The notes below the pieces were generated by a model. That model was not told the DNA's origin, ran no database searches, and was given only the letters and a program-made list of their open reading frames with translations. Positions 1-12,686 of a stretch of DNA of 64,000 bases are shown piece by piece. The translations under genes and the position numbers were made by a program. This DNA is from Lanius collurio (taxonomy: Eukaryota; Chordata; Aves; Passeriformes; Laniidae), in assembly GCA_020086605.1 (NCBI GenBank), contig JACBWW010000040.1, forward strand, positions 135,648 through 199,647. Direction: 5' to 3'. How positions within the stretch are numbered: position 1 is the first letter of the stretch; each line of letters starts with the position of its first letter.

Positions 1-132
<132 letters not shown>

Positions 133-2774
133 TAAAATAATGAAAAAAAAAAGGAAAAAGAAGGCTGCTGTCGGGGAAATGCCATCTAAGAACCCAATCA
201 CCAAAGGTGGGGTTTGCTGTCATTAAAAAAAAAACCTAATCAGCAAATCTCTCCTGGGTACAAGAAATTTAATATCCAGGTGTCTTTGCTCTAGGGGCTG
301 ATGGAAACAGGCAGGACAAGTATGTGTCTGTACACATGGCCCTGCCCAGGCTATAGATGCACCTTCTAACAGTTTTCCTGATAGAGAATCAAGCCCAGGT
401 TTCAAATAATAGTAATTTCTTAAATATTTATCACTCTCATGGACCTGCCCCCTGGATGAACCAATACTGAGATCCACATCAGCTGTCTAAACTCTCTGCA
501 ACTCTAATGCACTTTTTGCTGTGTATTGTGTATTTGCCATTGTACATGAAATTAAACCACAAGAGCTAGGCTGCCAAGGGGGATGCAGTGATATATGCTT
601 GTGCTTTCAGCTGTGAAGCAATAAGATCTCCTGGAGTGGAAAGAAGACCAGAGAAAGAAATAGGCAATTTACATAAAAATTACTGTCAAAGGGAACGAGT
701 TTGATCCTTCCTCTCTTTTTTGTTTTTTTTTTTAAACATGCAGTATATGTCCACAAGGAAAAACATCTTGTAATCAACTTAAGCTGTCTAGAAACAAAGA
801 TTTGCCTGACAAGCAAAGCACTTTTTCACAGCCTTTTCCTGTTTCCTTTTCCAGCAAACACCCTTTTCCTGTCCCTTCATACACCTTAGAAAGTTCAAAG
901 AAAAGGAAGGTACAAGATGAGTCATATGTAAAACACCATACAAGATAAGCAAGATTTGAAACAGAGAAACCTATCAAGATCCTTATTTCAGAAACCGATA
1001 GCTGATCCTGCTGTCCTGTCTTACAGCACATGTTAAAAGAGCTATGCAACTGCTTTCCTTTCCAGTCAGAAATCCCTTAAGATATTCCTTTAGTAAATTT
1101 GGACTTGTTTTCACTAAGGAGCCCAAACTATCTGATGGATTCACAATTCAAATATTTTAATGTGCTATGACTTTTGGGTTTGTTTGTTCAAAGGATGAGT
1201 CGAGGTGGCTGCTTTGGCTTTATTCTGCACTTCCATTAGTAATAGCATAATCTATAGTATTTTTTTAAAAAGGAAAATTCATTATGCATGCTTGCTTTTC
1301 CTGTGCTTGCACACTTTGTTAGAGGCCAGTATCTAATCAGTCATTGATTCAAATGCTGCAACACAATCTGACATCAGAGAAAGGAAATCAACATCAGATT
1401 CTTCGTGAAATGGCAAAAAGACTATAATTGGTTCATCTTTGAGTTGTAAAGAAGTGTGCCTTCAATTTATATTACGTCAATGTTGTGGAGGTTAAAGAAA
1501 GAGTTAAAAAATACCCTTCCCTACAGAGAGGAGTCTATGGGTATAAAAGGAGGATTGGACCCCCAGTCCCAAACCCACTGCTGTTTGGGGCACTAAAAAA
1601 AGCCCCTTTGCATAAAACCCAACAAAACCCTGTATGTAGCTCTGTTATGCTACAAGAACTGACCAAGACAAGTGAAAAAGGGTCTGCCTCACCAAAACCT
1701 AAGCACCAGTATACTGATTCCTGCCATTATTTCTTTACACACAGGATAAATCAAGAAGGTCAATTATTTTTTGTTGGCAAGGATGTTACACACTGCAGAT
1801 TTTGGGTAGCTTCCTTGTACTCAGCCCTTGCCGGAATCTGCCACAGAGATGGGTCATCAGCTAACTGAGGTCAATGTTGAAGGAATGTAATTTCCAAGTC
1901 ATGAATTTTGGGTTGATTATGTCCACAAACCTGACTGGAACTGCTGTTGGGTCAACTAAATTGTGGTTGTTTTATTAACAGTAAAAATCCTAGTGAGAGA
2001 GCTGTAACCAGATTGAGCTATACATGGACACTGAAGGACGAGGAAAGGAAATCAGAGCTGACCTAGAATGAGACTAACCTACAAGTTCAGAGGGGTTATA
2101 CTGCCAAACACTTCCCTCTTGATGGACCTGGGCCCTAGCACAGAAATTTTCAGAAATATCTTCTGACTGCAGTATTAACCCCCCAACCTCTTGGCCAATT
2201 CGATAACAGGACCAAAACTACAGTGGGTCTAAAATATTACTACTTAGTTAAAAGGTCGGCAGTGTGCAGCATCCCAACTGAAAACATTAACCCAATCAAC
2301 TCAAAAAGCAGGGCTACAGTGCTGAAAGTTACTTCCACCCGACTCACAAGACTGCAGAGATGGTGTAAACTCTCAAAATTACTCAGTTGAAGAGATTATA
2401 AATATAACTCATTTTTTTAGGAGGAAACATATAAACAAACTCCAGAAAGGCAATGCTAGGTATCAACTTCAGGACAATACACAGAATCAATTGTAGAATG
2501 GTTTTGCTTGGAAAGGACTTTAAAGACCATCTAGTTACACTCCCCTCCCATGGGCAAGGACACCTTCCACCAGACCAAGTTGCTCCAAGCTCTCACAAGC
2601 CTGGCCTTGAACACTTCCAGGAATGGGGCACCCACAGCTCTCTGGGCAACCTGTTCTACTGCCTTGCTAGCCTCATAGTAAACAATTCCTTACTGATACC
2701 TAATCTAAACATGCCCTGTCTCATTTTAAAGCCATTACCCTAAAAAATTAATTGAAAACAACAAAACAACATAC
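133..2774 (-). other. MACROD2: MACROD2 intron downstream of exon J
   Basis: No supported exon is seen here. A TATA-like GGGTATAAAAGGA at about 1540 lies on the plus strand with no recognisable gene after it. The only clear repeat is the CR1 fragment at 2481-2742. Short open frames exist on both strands (for example 223-477 and 774-1049 minus, 1485-1868 plus) but none has protein-like composition or supported splice sites. Confidence 0.6.
2481..2742 (-). mobile_element. CR1 LINE 3' fragment
   Basis: The plus strand begins AGAATGGTTTTGCTTGGAAA, followed by the typical motifs CCATGGGCAAGGACACCTTC, CCTGGCCTTGAACACTTCCA and GGCAACCTGTTC. This is the reverse complement of the CR1 3' region, so the element lies on the minus strand. 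It is 5'-truncated as usual for CR1, moderately diverged, and carries no reverse-transcriptase ORF. Confidence 0.88.
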
Positions 2775-2858
2775 CATCCTTACTTGAAATGTCTGCTGCT
2801 TGACTTGCAAGGTCAATTTTCATAGGCTCCACAGACGTTTCCTCTTGCTCTTGTATCC
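2775..2858 (-). CDS. MACROD2: MACROD2 tail exon J (84 bp, phase 1-1)
   Basis: The acceptor is TTATATTATAG| after a mixed pyrimidine stretch and the donor GATG|GTATGT is good. The 28 codons open GIQEQEETSVEPMKID and close ADISSKDG. Human has ENTPGPDVEMNSQVDKVND in this part of the tail, a loose match (V-E-x-M/N, then acidic). It is again acidic and polar. After it the human protein has one short terminal block; I could not find an equivalent exon with a stop in 1-2774, so the last coding exon and 3' UTR are probably outside the window. Confidence 0.66.
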
Positions 2859-3929
2859 CTATAATATAAGCCAAAGAAGGAGAAAAATCAATACTCGCAG
2901 TACCTGATTAATGTCTAATTCTCAGGCTCCTCATGCCTGGCTTTTTTGTTTTTCTTCTGGCAGGCTGTTACCTCTGTAGACTCTCCTGCTGAATGGTGGC
3001 ACCCACCAGAGAAGAGGACAGAGGACATAGGGGGAGGAACATGGTTTGAAAATAATTGCCTGAATATTTTTAGCAATTCATGCTTGTTTTTAACTGGGAT
3101 TGTTCAAACTGCATTGTGGTATGTGCTTCTGCCTCCCCACCATTCTTTTCTCATCACTTTTAAAGAATTCCTTCTGCTCATAAAATGCAATATATGATGG
3201 AGACTTAATCACAGTTATAAAGTATCTCCAGCTAGCAGAAAGAAAACAAATGCAGTGAAGAGTTCAAATATACCAGGTATTCAGACACAAACTAGAATAT
3301 GAATGTAGGAAAATGCATTTTATCACTGTAACTCAACATTTTTATGTCTTCTGCCTCAGGTTTGTCTGGAAGCTTGGATTCAAACTCTTAACAATATTTG
3401 AAAATGAAAAAACCCCAGATTTGCTGTTTTAGTCAGAGTTCTACTATTTTGCCATTGGCTAAGAAGCCAATTTTTATTTACATTCCATCATGCTACTTCT
3501 CTACTTTGGTGGCTGCTGTAAAGCCTGTTGCACCCATCCTATGACTGAACTACAGGTGACTGGTTACTAAGTGATCCAGGCATTTGGGTGATTATAATGA
3601 GACAGCAGAGTGTAGTAAGGACTCAGATATTTCAAACACATTTTATTCTTCAACTGAAATAATGTACCCCTTCAGCAACACAGATTAAACCTTCACCATC
3701 TCTCAAAAACCTCCTTCTTTTTCCTGTGGAATTCTAAAGTGGGGTTTTTAAGTCCACTAGAGTGTACTACATTTATTTTGTCCATAAAGATGTATTTACC
3801 ACTGAAAATTTCAGCCACCTTTCCTTCTTATTTTATCTGCAAGCCAATGGTGTCATGGGGAATTTAGTTTCCTCTCTTCTCACTGTGCTGGCAATGCTAT
3901 TTTCATTGGCAGCTTCCAGAACACTACCT

Positions 3930-4130
3930 ATAGAGTCACAGAATCACGGAATGGTTACGGTAGGAAAAGACCCCTAAGATCAAGTCCAACCCAGCACTGC
4001 TAAGTACACCATAAAACAATGTCCTCAAGTGCCACGTCCACTCACCTTCTGAACACTATCAGGGCCGGGGATTCCACCACTTCCCTGGGCACCCTGTTCC
4101 AATGCCTGACCTATGGTCCTACCAAGCTTG
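3930..4130 (-). mobile_element. CR1 LINE 3' fragment
   Basis: The stretch starts TAGAGTCACAGAATCACGGA, then AATGGTTACGGTAGGAAAAG and AAGTCCAACC, a CR1 subfamily 3' end read in reverse complement, and continues through TTCCCTGGGCACCCTGTTCC. It is 5'-truncated and non-coding. Confidence 0.87.
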
Positions 4131-4688
4131 GGGGCTGGATGACTTTACAGTGATGGAAATGTTACTCATAATTTTAACAGACCTTACTTCTCGTGCAGAA
4201 ACTTTTCTGTGGATCATTGTAGCACCAGCTTCACCTCTTCCTCACTGGTTTAAAATCATCTCCCCGTAGACACAAACAAAATGCCTGTAAACATCTGTGA
4301 CTGAGAATGCTGCATATCTGCTAGTGCCTGAAATGGCCCCTTTGTGGGTGCATCAAACCCCAGATGCTTCTCCAGAGAATTCATAAGAGTGAGTGTGGTT
4401 ATCTCCTGAAGTTTTTTATGCACCAACATCCTCAAGATTTCCCAGTGCTCACTCACCTGTTTTTTTGGCTCATGCAAAGGATAAACCCAGGTGACCCCAC
4501 ACAAATCATGTACATGGCAGGAATTTGTGAAGTACAAGGCTGTTTCAAAATCCCTGCCTGATATCTCCTGGCAAAATCAATATGAAATTTGAGGGACCAT
4601 GAAGATTAATCAAGGAAGATACACAGACATTCAGACTGTGGTACATTTTGATTATCTCAGGGAAGCAGCTCTGTGAAAAATAAAATTT

Positions 4689-4985
4689 TGAAAAATCACA
4701 GAATAATTGTGTGGGCTGGGAGGAAGCTTAAAAATCATTTTGTTCCAATCTCCCTGCCATGGGCAAAGACACCTTCCACTAGACCACGTTGTTCCAAGCC
4801 TCATCCAGCCTGGCCTTGAACACCTCAAGGGATGGTGCAATGACAGCTTCACAAGACAGTATGTGCCAGGGCTTCACCACCCTCTGCGTAAGGAACTTCC
4901 TCCTAATATCCCATCTGAAACCTACTCTTTCAGGTTAAAATCTTTCCCTCTTGTCCTGCTGACTGTCTCTACACGAGTACAGCCT
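4689..4985 (-). mobile_element. CR1 LINE 3' fragment
   Basis: The order AATCACAGAATAATTGTGTG, CCATGGGCAAAGACACCTTC, CCTGGCCTTGAACACCTC, TTCCTCCTAATATCCCATCT, CCCTCTTGTCCTGCTGAC follows the reverse-complemented CR1 3' region. It is about 300 bases long, truncated and old. Confidence 0.88.
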
Positions 4986-6729
4986 GCAGTGGATACAGAC
5001 CTGCTCACCAAGACACCCCGATGTCTGATGTAGGTATTTGGGATGGCTCCTAAACACCAATGTGCTCTGACTGGCAGCTGCTGCCTCTGCCTCTGCCTTT
5101 GACTCCTCTAAACCTCCTTTTATTAACCAAATAAAGGAGATATGATCTGACAGGTTACATCTTGCCTCCCAGGTTCTCCTGTTGTCACTGCCTGAAGATG
5201 ACCTGAAGTTCCCAGCCCTTACTGCAAGATCACCAACAGCTGGCATGCCTGGCTTCACCACACTGCTGGAAGGTTCCCTGCTTTCCATTTCAGAAATCTC
5301 TTATGTAGCTGACAGTTGCAAAGGTTTATTGGCATAGCATGAGGTGATGATGATGGAGGCTAATGAAAGAGAAGGCATTTTGTGGATACATCTGTGTGTA
5401 AATTTCTGTACATTTGCTTTGTCCCAGTCCTCTCCCATTTGCAGGTATAAAATCAGGCATGGGATAAGGGGTGGCAAGGCTAGAAGGGGGCTAGAAAGAG
5501 CAACAACAACATCAACGGATCTGCAAAATTACTTTTTTCAGAGATTTAGGATCATAAATACTGTCAGAAGAGTTGTTTTTGTTCTGCTTTTTCACCTTCT
5601 TTCCACATTTGAAATGCTGATTCCCCATCCTTTCTAGAAGGGGATTACTGCAGAATCAGTGGTTTTTTACACTGGAGATTTATTGTTGGGTATTGTCAGC
5701 AAGAAAATGATAGTGGGAAACAATGTTCAGGGTCAAACTAGGCAGAAGATATTTTAAACTTTTACAAAGCTGAGCACCACTGCAAATCTTGGGAAGAGGC
5801 TTGTGTAGCACACCATCCCATTTTTGGGGAAGATTTACAAATTCAGTTCTTATAAATTTCATTTCTTCCTTCATTATTACTGTGGGATGGGCACAGGAAC
5901 ACTCACTATACTGCCATGCATGTGGAAAGGGTATTATCCAAAATAGCTCCCCTGCTGTGCTATTCAAGTGCCACTCTCAGATCAGCCCAATTCACATAAA
6001 CAGCAGAATTTGATCAATACCAGAAACTGCCTTGACAACCAATTTATTCATGAGGCCTCTCCCTTGATTTGATTGCTTCAGGTTAAAGCACAAACAAGCA
6101 AAGAATTTCAAGTCTACGGAGGAGCTGAGGGCTCCTGAAGGGGAGGGAGCCTGGGAGATGCTGCTTTCAATATCAATTGCCATTTCCAATTGTGCCCCTG
6201 CCAGAGCTCATTACCTGAACCCTTTGCCAACTGGTTACACAACTCAGCACTAAGAAACAATGGGCTCCTGCAATGGGCAAGCAGGGCTCCCAGCCTTTTC
6301 CAATGCATAAGTCAAGGATATACCAGGAAGACAGAAATCTCTGTACTCTCATTTCATCTCTTCTTTTTCCCCCTTAATAGTCACAATCTGTTACTTGCAC
6401 CATGTGCTTAATACATCATTTTCTCTAGAGAAATATGATTTTCTCCCCCTCTAGATTCATGTACTGTTTAGAAGACTAACATGAAGTTGTGGTAGCTCTT
6501 CGTACCTTAGCATCAGTTTTAAAATTGCCCAAGTACAGAGGTTAGACATCTGTCTTCAAACTCCCAATAAATTCTAACAAGTAAAAAGTGTAACTCTTGT
6601 CCTCCTCGTCATCCTCCTTCTCCCTTTGGACAAGGCTGACATCTATTTCAAGCAATAAAAAGCAGGCAACAATGTAGGCTTAGAAGCTGTAACAACCCAA
6701 GAAGTGAGTTTCTGCTGTGAGCTGCCTAC

Positions 6730-6759
6730 CTTCAGGATGTTTATTCCTCTTTGGTGAGT
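6730..6759 (-). CDS. MACROD2: probable MACROD2 30-bp micro-exon I (phase 1-1)
   Basis: A 30-base segment ends at a good donor, GAAG|GTAGGC, and has a possible acceptor ACCTCCCTTGAG| that is short in pyrimidines and uses a rare GAG. In phase 1 it reads DSPKRNKHPEG including split codons. The human protein continues at exactly this point with DTPRMPGKSEG: same length, with D, P and E-G identical and S/T and K/R conservative. An in-frame stop lies immediately upstream of the acceptor, so the exon cannot be longer in that direction. The phase and order fit between exons H and J. A segment this small can occur by chance, hence the modest confidence. Confidence 0.42.
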
Positions 6760-9700
6760 CTCAAGGGAGGTTCTCTTGGCAGACCCCAGCCCTCAAGACC
6801 GACCTTGGCATTGGGTGTGGGTAAGGGATGTCAAGTGGGCTCTGAAACAGGAACCTGGGTTCCTGCTATTAGTTTCTAGCTTGTTAATAATGTCAGAGAC
6901 TCCCTTTAAGATAAACAGAGGAACAAGTTTCATGTGTAAATTAGTTCTGTCACTGTAATCACATTCTCCACGATAACTTAAATCTTTAAAAATTCCCCAA
7001 TTTTTGAAGTCTTGTAATAAGTGGGAAATCCTGGCCCTAAAATCATTCTGAATATTTGAGGGACAAAAGAGTTGTCAATATTACTACAGTCCAGAAAACT
7101 ACTATTTTTACAGGCAAAATGTCAATGCCATTATTCCCATAGCTGGAATGCTCAGCAATTTTGGGTGTTGCCACAGGGATTCAAATAAAATACTATCCTG
7201 CACCTGGACAATTTGCAACCTGAAGAAATTAATTAGCTTTAAATTATTTGTAGAGCAGTTGCTTTTACTTGTGTTACATACTTTGAAAAAATCACCTCTG
7301 TCATTATGCAACGTGAAAACATGTTACAGCTATGCTGAACAACACAGATTTTCCCAATTCATACTCACTGAATAAAATTTATTGCTTTGAGTTTTGCTGT
7401 AAACATGCTTCCCCTAATCATAGGACTCTGAGAGTGAGGCGTGTTAAAAAAAAAAAAAAAAATCCAAATTTCTCTGTTTAAAATTGGAAGGCACCATTTT
7501 TCATCTGCAGTAACAACAACAAAAAAGACAGACAAAGCTCTTCTGGCCAACAGCTGCATTGTCTTATCTGTCAAAACCAGTTCCCATTTTCTTGCTCTGC
7601 AAATAGCCAGTTGTTTTTTTCCTTCTTTCCAGTCATATCACTGCAGTGCTTTGCTAATGTGACTGTCAAGCCCTCATGTACTTTGTTTACCGCTGTATTT
7701 TAGTAACATTATAAATGCTGCCTCATTTAGAAACTGAAGCTGTCTGTGATACAAGGATTCTGTTTGACTCCTGTTCAATATCCATCTGGGATGAGACGAG
7801 TGACTCTTTTAATCAGACCGGATTCTACCACATCAAATATTTATGCTGTCTTCTTGTACGGCTCTACAAGTGTAAGCACCCAACCTGCTGCTCTCAGGGC
7901 TCTAAGAAAAAAGCCAGCAATCCTTTTCCGTCTGTACTTCATTAGGTTTGAGCTGGAGGGCAGTTTTTCTCCCTTGCTGTCCTTCTGCAATGCACAGGTC
8001 AAGCTCAACAGTTCTGAATCTGCAGGAATGGCACTGCCACCACCATGCCCCTTGCTATTCAGCGTGGCTCTGTAAGTAACAAACAACTCCATCTGTTATA
8101 TCATGGAATATTACACCTCGATCAACAACCATCCTGCCCTCAGCAATTACTCACCAGAGATGAAAGAAAACTCAAGGATGCAGATTTCAGAGGAGGGTGT
8201 GCTGGCTACTGTACCAGCTTTGCTGGGCTTTTCAGGGCACTGAGTGAGCATCATTCTGGATTCTTTTTGCAGCCCCTTCATTGTTAAATGGAGGGTTTAC
8301 CCTCCTTTTTGGCATTTTGGCTTTGTTTTCCAGAGTAACAAAGAGCAATGAATCTCCCTGTCCCTCCAGTGCAGTTTGTGTCAGTTCAGCTCTCTGAGTC
8401 TGTGCACACGACTGTATCTAAAGGCATCGTGCTCCCAGCCACTGCTATTTCCATCTCCAGCTGAATGGCAATATTTTAAAAATGCATTTTAAAAGTGTCT
8501 AGAATCTGCTTATCCCTATCCCCTTCCAGCCCTTTATTAAACATACTGTTAGTAAATCTCATTGTGCATACCATTCTCCAAAGATGGGAATGGGAGACTA
8601 GTGAGGATTGTCGCTCATCAAAATGGTCCATAAGAGCCATATAAATTTGGCATATCTAAAATAATAATAAGGTACATTGGTATATATACATAAGGTATAT
8701 AATAATATAAGGTACATTGTTTTAAGAAAAGCCTTTTTGAGTTTTTGTTTTATTCTGGAAAAGGCTTAGCTATGTAAAAGGCTGTGTCATTGTTTTCCAT
8801 TGTGCTCTTTTTCTGAAACATCTCATCAGAAAAGAAGCCTAGAGCATAGAATGTCTGAAATGGAGCACGCAGAAAATTTCATTTCCTCCCTCAACTGCTG
8901 GCTGTTAACACAACTAAAATGTTGCCTGGTTGTGATCAAACTAGTAGATCACCTGTCCTAAATGGCTTCCAAAGCACTTGTGCTCCATCCCTGCCTACAA
9001 ACAAGGCAGACAGAATGCTCAGAAACATTATGACAAGTGAAGGGAACAGAAATGGAATGATTGTTTACCTCTCTTTCCCATTCAGTCATTTTTTCCTGCT
9101 GTTTATGAAACTCATGAGTGATTTGGTTCAGTTCCTGATCACTACCTGCCTCATCCTAAAAAAACTCTGTAGGTATGAGGAATGAGAGCACTAGGGGACC
9201 CTTTTGTGTAAGCCTCAGGACATCTCCGTATTTCCTACGGCACGCCTTTCACCAAAGGGAATGATGCTGGGCACTCAGAAATGTCTTCTGAATTCTGGGG
9301 CCATGTGAGTCAGCCTGTTGAAAGACAGCCACCTGCCAGAATGATACTTGCACCTCTACTCCCATCACAACATCAGTGTTCACCACACACTCACCGTGCT
9401 CATCACCACACACTTGGTAGCACAGCAGTTCTCTCCAGCAGCTTTAATTCCTCTTTGCACCATTAATCTGTGGTGCAGACTCCTGGCCTTAATTTTCATG
9501 AACCAATGCGGGAGCCCAAAGGCTTCATTAAGCCCTTCTTTCCCTTCAATCCACCCACTAAAAACCAGAACAACTTAATAGCCTGTGCTGTCATCAGCAG
9601 CACATACTCTGCCCCTATTCCTTTCCAATCTTGCATTTACTGTATTTTCTGAGCACTTCAAATGATCTTGAAAAAACTGCAGAAAAGCAGACTGTGATAG

Positions 9701-9924
9701 CAAAGAGATCCTGGATCTCCTAAGCAGGACAGATTGGTCAGAATGTGACACTTTATTTCAAAAAAAAGGGAAAGAAACTTTCCATTTTTTCTCCAAAGGA
9801 ATCACTCCAAACATAAAGGAGACTGAGACAGTCCTCAGCTTTGAGCAGCAGGGCAAGGATCAGATGGCTACCTGCAGTGAGCAGAAACAATATTTATAAC
9901 AGAAAATATAAGGAAAAGAGGAGA

Positions 9925-9974
9925 AAGAAGAGGGGAAGAACCTCAAGAAGAGGGGAAGAACCTCAGAGAACCTC
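9925..9974. repeat. 20-bp tandem duplication
   Basis: AAGAAGAGGGGAAGAACCTC occurs twice head to tail, followed by a partial third copy GAGAACCTC. It is purine-rich and intronic, with no evident function. Confidence 0.85.
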
Positions 9975-10162
9975 AAATTGCTCAAGACCTGAAAGTTAGA
10001 AGTCCTGTCCTGTCCCTTCCCACTTTTTCTTGGTTTGAGAGAGCCTTGCTCTCTGTGCTTGTGCTGAATTAGTCTCTAGCCATGAAGGTGGCTCCAGTTT
10101 GTTGTTTGGGAAAAAGCCTGGGAAAAGCACCTCAGCACAGTAGTAACTGCAAGAGAAAGGTC

Positions 10163-10459
10163 TGTGGAGGTGCCTTCCCCTGAAATTCCCAGGGAGAGGG
10201 ACCCTGCAGGGTACAGATCTGTCCCTGTCCCTGTCCCCATGTCACGTATGCCCCATGTCACCTGTTCCTGATTGGATGGTTTGGGGTGCCTGGGGCCCGA
10301 AAAGAGAGAAGGTTCCATGACTGGAGTCTGCCTGGGAACTCCAGCCATGTGGCTGGAGGAATAAAACATCCCTGAACATCTACAGAAATATCGCTTCATC
10401 TTTCCTTCCTAGTCCATCGCTGTCTTATTCATGTTGTAAGGATTCCCCTCTTTACAACA
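10163..10459 (+). mobile_element. solo LTR, 6-bp TSD family (ERVK-like), copy 1
   Basis: This 297-base element begins TGTGGAGGTGCC and ends TTACAACA, with a poly(A) signal AATAAA at 10360. Flanking hexamers AAGGTC and AAGGCC differ at one base, a decayed 6-bp target duplication. It is nearly full length compared with copy 3 at 53966-54260. No internal viral sequence is present, so it is a recombined solo LTR of an old endogenous retrovirus. It lies antisense to MACROD2. The ERVK class is inferred from the 6-bp duplication. Confidence 0.85.
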
Positions 10460-12140
10460 AAGGCCACTGTGTTTTTCAGAGTCACCTAAAAAGTAGTTAG
10501 CAGCCACCACCAAGAACAGTTTTCTGATTGCAGGACACTTAAGAGAGGCAGCTTTTCTTCTTCTCAATGCCTATGGAAGGACTCAGTAGTAGGCAGGCAA
10601 AAAGCAAGCAATGTGCATCAGAACTACAATAAATTGCTATGGAGAAGTCCTCAGCCAGGTTCATCATCTCTGACATCTATCAGCACTGACATCCAAGTCC
10701 TGTGATTTATCAGATTTTCTCAGTTTAGCTGGAGGGGGCATGTACTGTGGGCTTTTTCATCTTCCAAACCACTTTATTCCAAACAGCACTCCCCCTTACA
10801 CAACCATTCCCACTCTTTGAAGAAGTCCACCCTGCTCTTACCAGTCACTCTGGCAACTTTACAAGCAGGAGAACAAGAGGTCAGAAATTTACACAAGGTT
10901 TCACATACATCAGACATTTATTTGTACCAAAAGATAGTAAATTTAAACAGCAAGTTAGACCAAGGCTGGCTTATGGATAGATTGTTCCTGTGACTCTGGG
11001 TAAAAACTGGGGCAACTTTTTTGGAAAGCTGAGGTGCGTTTTTCCTCAACCATCCTGCCTTTGCTCCCTATTTTTGAAAATTTCTCAAAGTTTTGTTATA
11101 CCTTGTGGAATGAAATAGAATTTGGAGGACTGAACAAAAATCTTTAAGAAAAAAAAAGAGAGGGGAAAGAGAGGGGGATGAAACTGTCTCAGTATGTTTC
11201 TTATCAGAGAATACGCGTTCAAAAAAATGAAAGATTTTTCCCTTTAGCACTGGAGATCATATCCCCTCTTTCCATCAAACAATCTTTTACCACAGAGGTT
11301 GTTCCAAATGCCGGCACACAGAGGTCAGCATTTTCAACAATAGGTGACTAATGTTAGGAGAATTTTAAAAGGGAGTTTAGATCTTTTTTTTTTTTTTTTC
11401 AAAAGCTCCAAGCTCCCAGCAGCTCCAGCTGGCTTCAGAGGGGGCTCACTTCACAAAGTGTTTTGGATGTGCTCAGCATTTTTGAAATTCAGGACACCTA
11501 TTTTGAATCCTAAACAGGGACTTTAAAAATTCATGCCAATTTTCACTGCAATAAGGATGACACCACCTCTTTAATCTGTGCTTAAAAAGCTCAGTGACAT
11601 TATAACTAACAATCTGCCTTTCCCCTTCTTTTTCCTTCAGCAGAATTTTCAGAACTCATAATAAAACTGGTGTCTATCATGAAAACTGGCAGACTTGAGT
11701 CTAACAAGATAATTTTCCTTGAAACTAGTCAGTAACATCTCCTCAAATCGTCCTAGTATGGATAACATGGGTTCCTTACAAAGAGCTGTCCGGAAGGTCA
11801 GCGAGAATACAGCAGCCAGGGCTGTGGGATATTCAGAAATACTACAGGCCATAGAAAAGTACTGAATCCCAGCCTAGCATGCTGGAGTACTGGAATGCCA
11901 GCTCCCTGCTACAGAGTGCCAGAAAAAATAAGGGCTTATATTTGCAATCTTAGCAGCAAAGTCAAGACCTCTACCAATTAAGCCAGAAGAGAATAACTGT
12001 ATTAGCAGTTGATAGTGGCAGACTTCTGTCCTGCTAAAGCAGGATGATATGCCCACAGTAAAAATACTTCCTCAAGCTAAACTTCTTCAGGTTGCTTGAT
12101 TTGGACCATACTTTTCAATTTATTCATAATAAGACCTTAC

Positions 12141-12194
12141 CTTAGGAACTTGAAGATGCCCAGAGCCTTTACATTATCTTTCAAGTATTTTGAG
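12141..12194 (-). other. pseudo-exon with strong splice sites (54 bp)
   Basis: The minus strand has an excellent acceptor TTTTATTTTTCCTAAG| and donor CTAAG|GTAAGG around 54 bases. It is open only in phase 2-2 (SKYLKDNVKALGIFKFL); phases 0 and 1 hit stops. All MACROD2 tail exons are phase 1-1, so inclusion between them would put a TGA in frame. It is therefore either a decoy, a poison exon, or part of another transcript. Confidence 0.3.
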
Positions 12195-12686
12195 CTTAGG
12201 AAAAATAAAACCTGACGTGGTGGTTGCAGCCTTGGGTCAACAAGTGGCAACATCTCCCCTCTTCTTCTCTTGAATTCCCACAGCTGGAAGGTAATACAGA
12301 GCTTTTGCCAGCACAGAGCACAAGGGTCAGAATTAGAGGCTACAGGCGTGCTCTCTCCAGAAGTGCACATGGCCCAGGTGTGCAAGAATTGGTACACTGG
12401 TGTAAGGATTGTCACTGCCCACAGTCTCCACAAATACCTTGGCATCTCTTACTTGCACAGGAACTACTGAAGCTTTCAAAAGAATGCAGAAGTGCTAATC
12501 CCCTGATGCAAGTGACTTCAGCCCTGACAGACATTTCCTCAGTCACAGATTAAACTGAAGGACTAAGCCATAAAGGATTAGGAGACATGTCACCTAGAAT
12601 TAAGTCACTGGCCTTGAGTCATGGTTTTGTTGGGCACTGAACATAGCAAATTTCACCATCTTAAAAACAAGCTTTATTGTGTTCAT

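Larger units (their letters stand above)
2859..6729 (-). other. MACROD2: MACROD2 intron between exon I and exon J
   Basis: This 3.9 kb intron contains two CR1 fragments (3930-4130, 4689-4985). The frame at 4256-4537 on the minus strand is open for 93 codons, but I recognise no family in it and it has no supported splice signals. The rest is unique AT-rich sequence with nothing I can name. Confidence 0.55.

Noticed and set aside
774..1049. Minus-strand frame beginning near GQQDQLSVSE, reminiscent of the human terminal block SQQEDQLIAG
   Set aside because: The possible acceptor has intervening AGs, and the frame continues into hydrophobic sequence unlike the human C-terminus. Treated as chance.
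1536..1560. TATA-like GGGTATAAAAGGA on the plus strand
   Set aside because: No downstream exon, CpG-rich region or LTR structure was found, and TATA-like words are frequent in AT-rich intron.
4256..4537. Minus-strand 93-codon frame between two CR1 fragments
   Set aside because: I recognise no family, composition is not distinctive and no splice or promoter signal supports it.
9073..9159. Minus-strand 29-codon frame ending at GAGAG|GTAAAC, reading QELNQITHEFHKQQEKMTEW
   Set aside because: The peptide looks protein-like and has a donor, but it leaves in phase 0 while all tail exons are phase 1, its best acceptor gives an in-frame TGA in phase 1, and human has no matching block between exons H and I.
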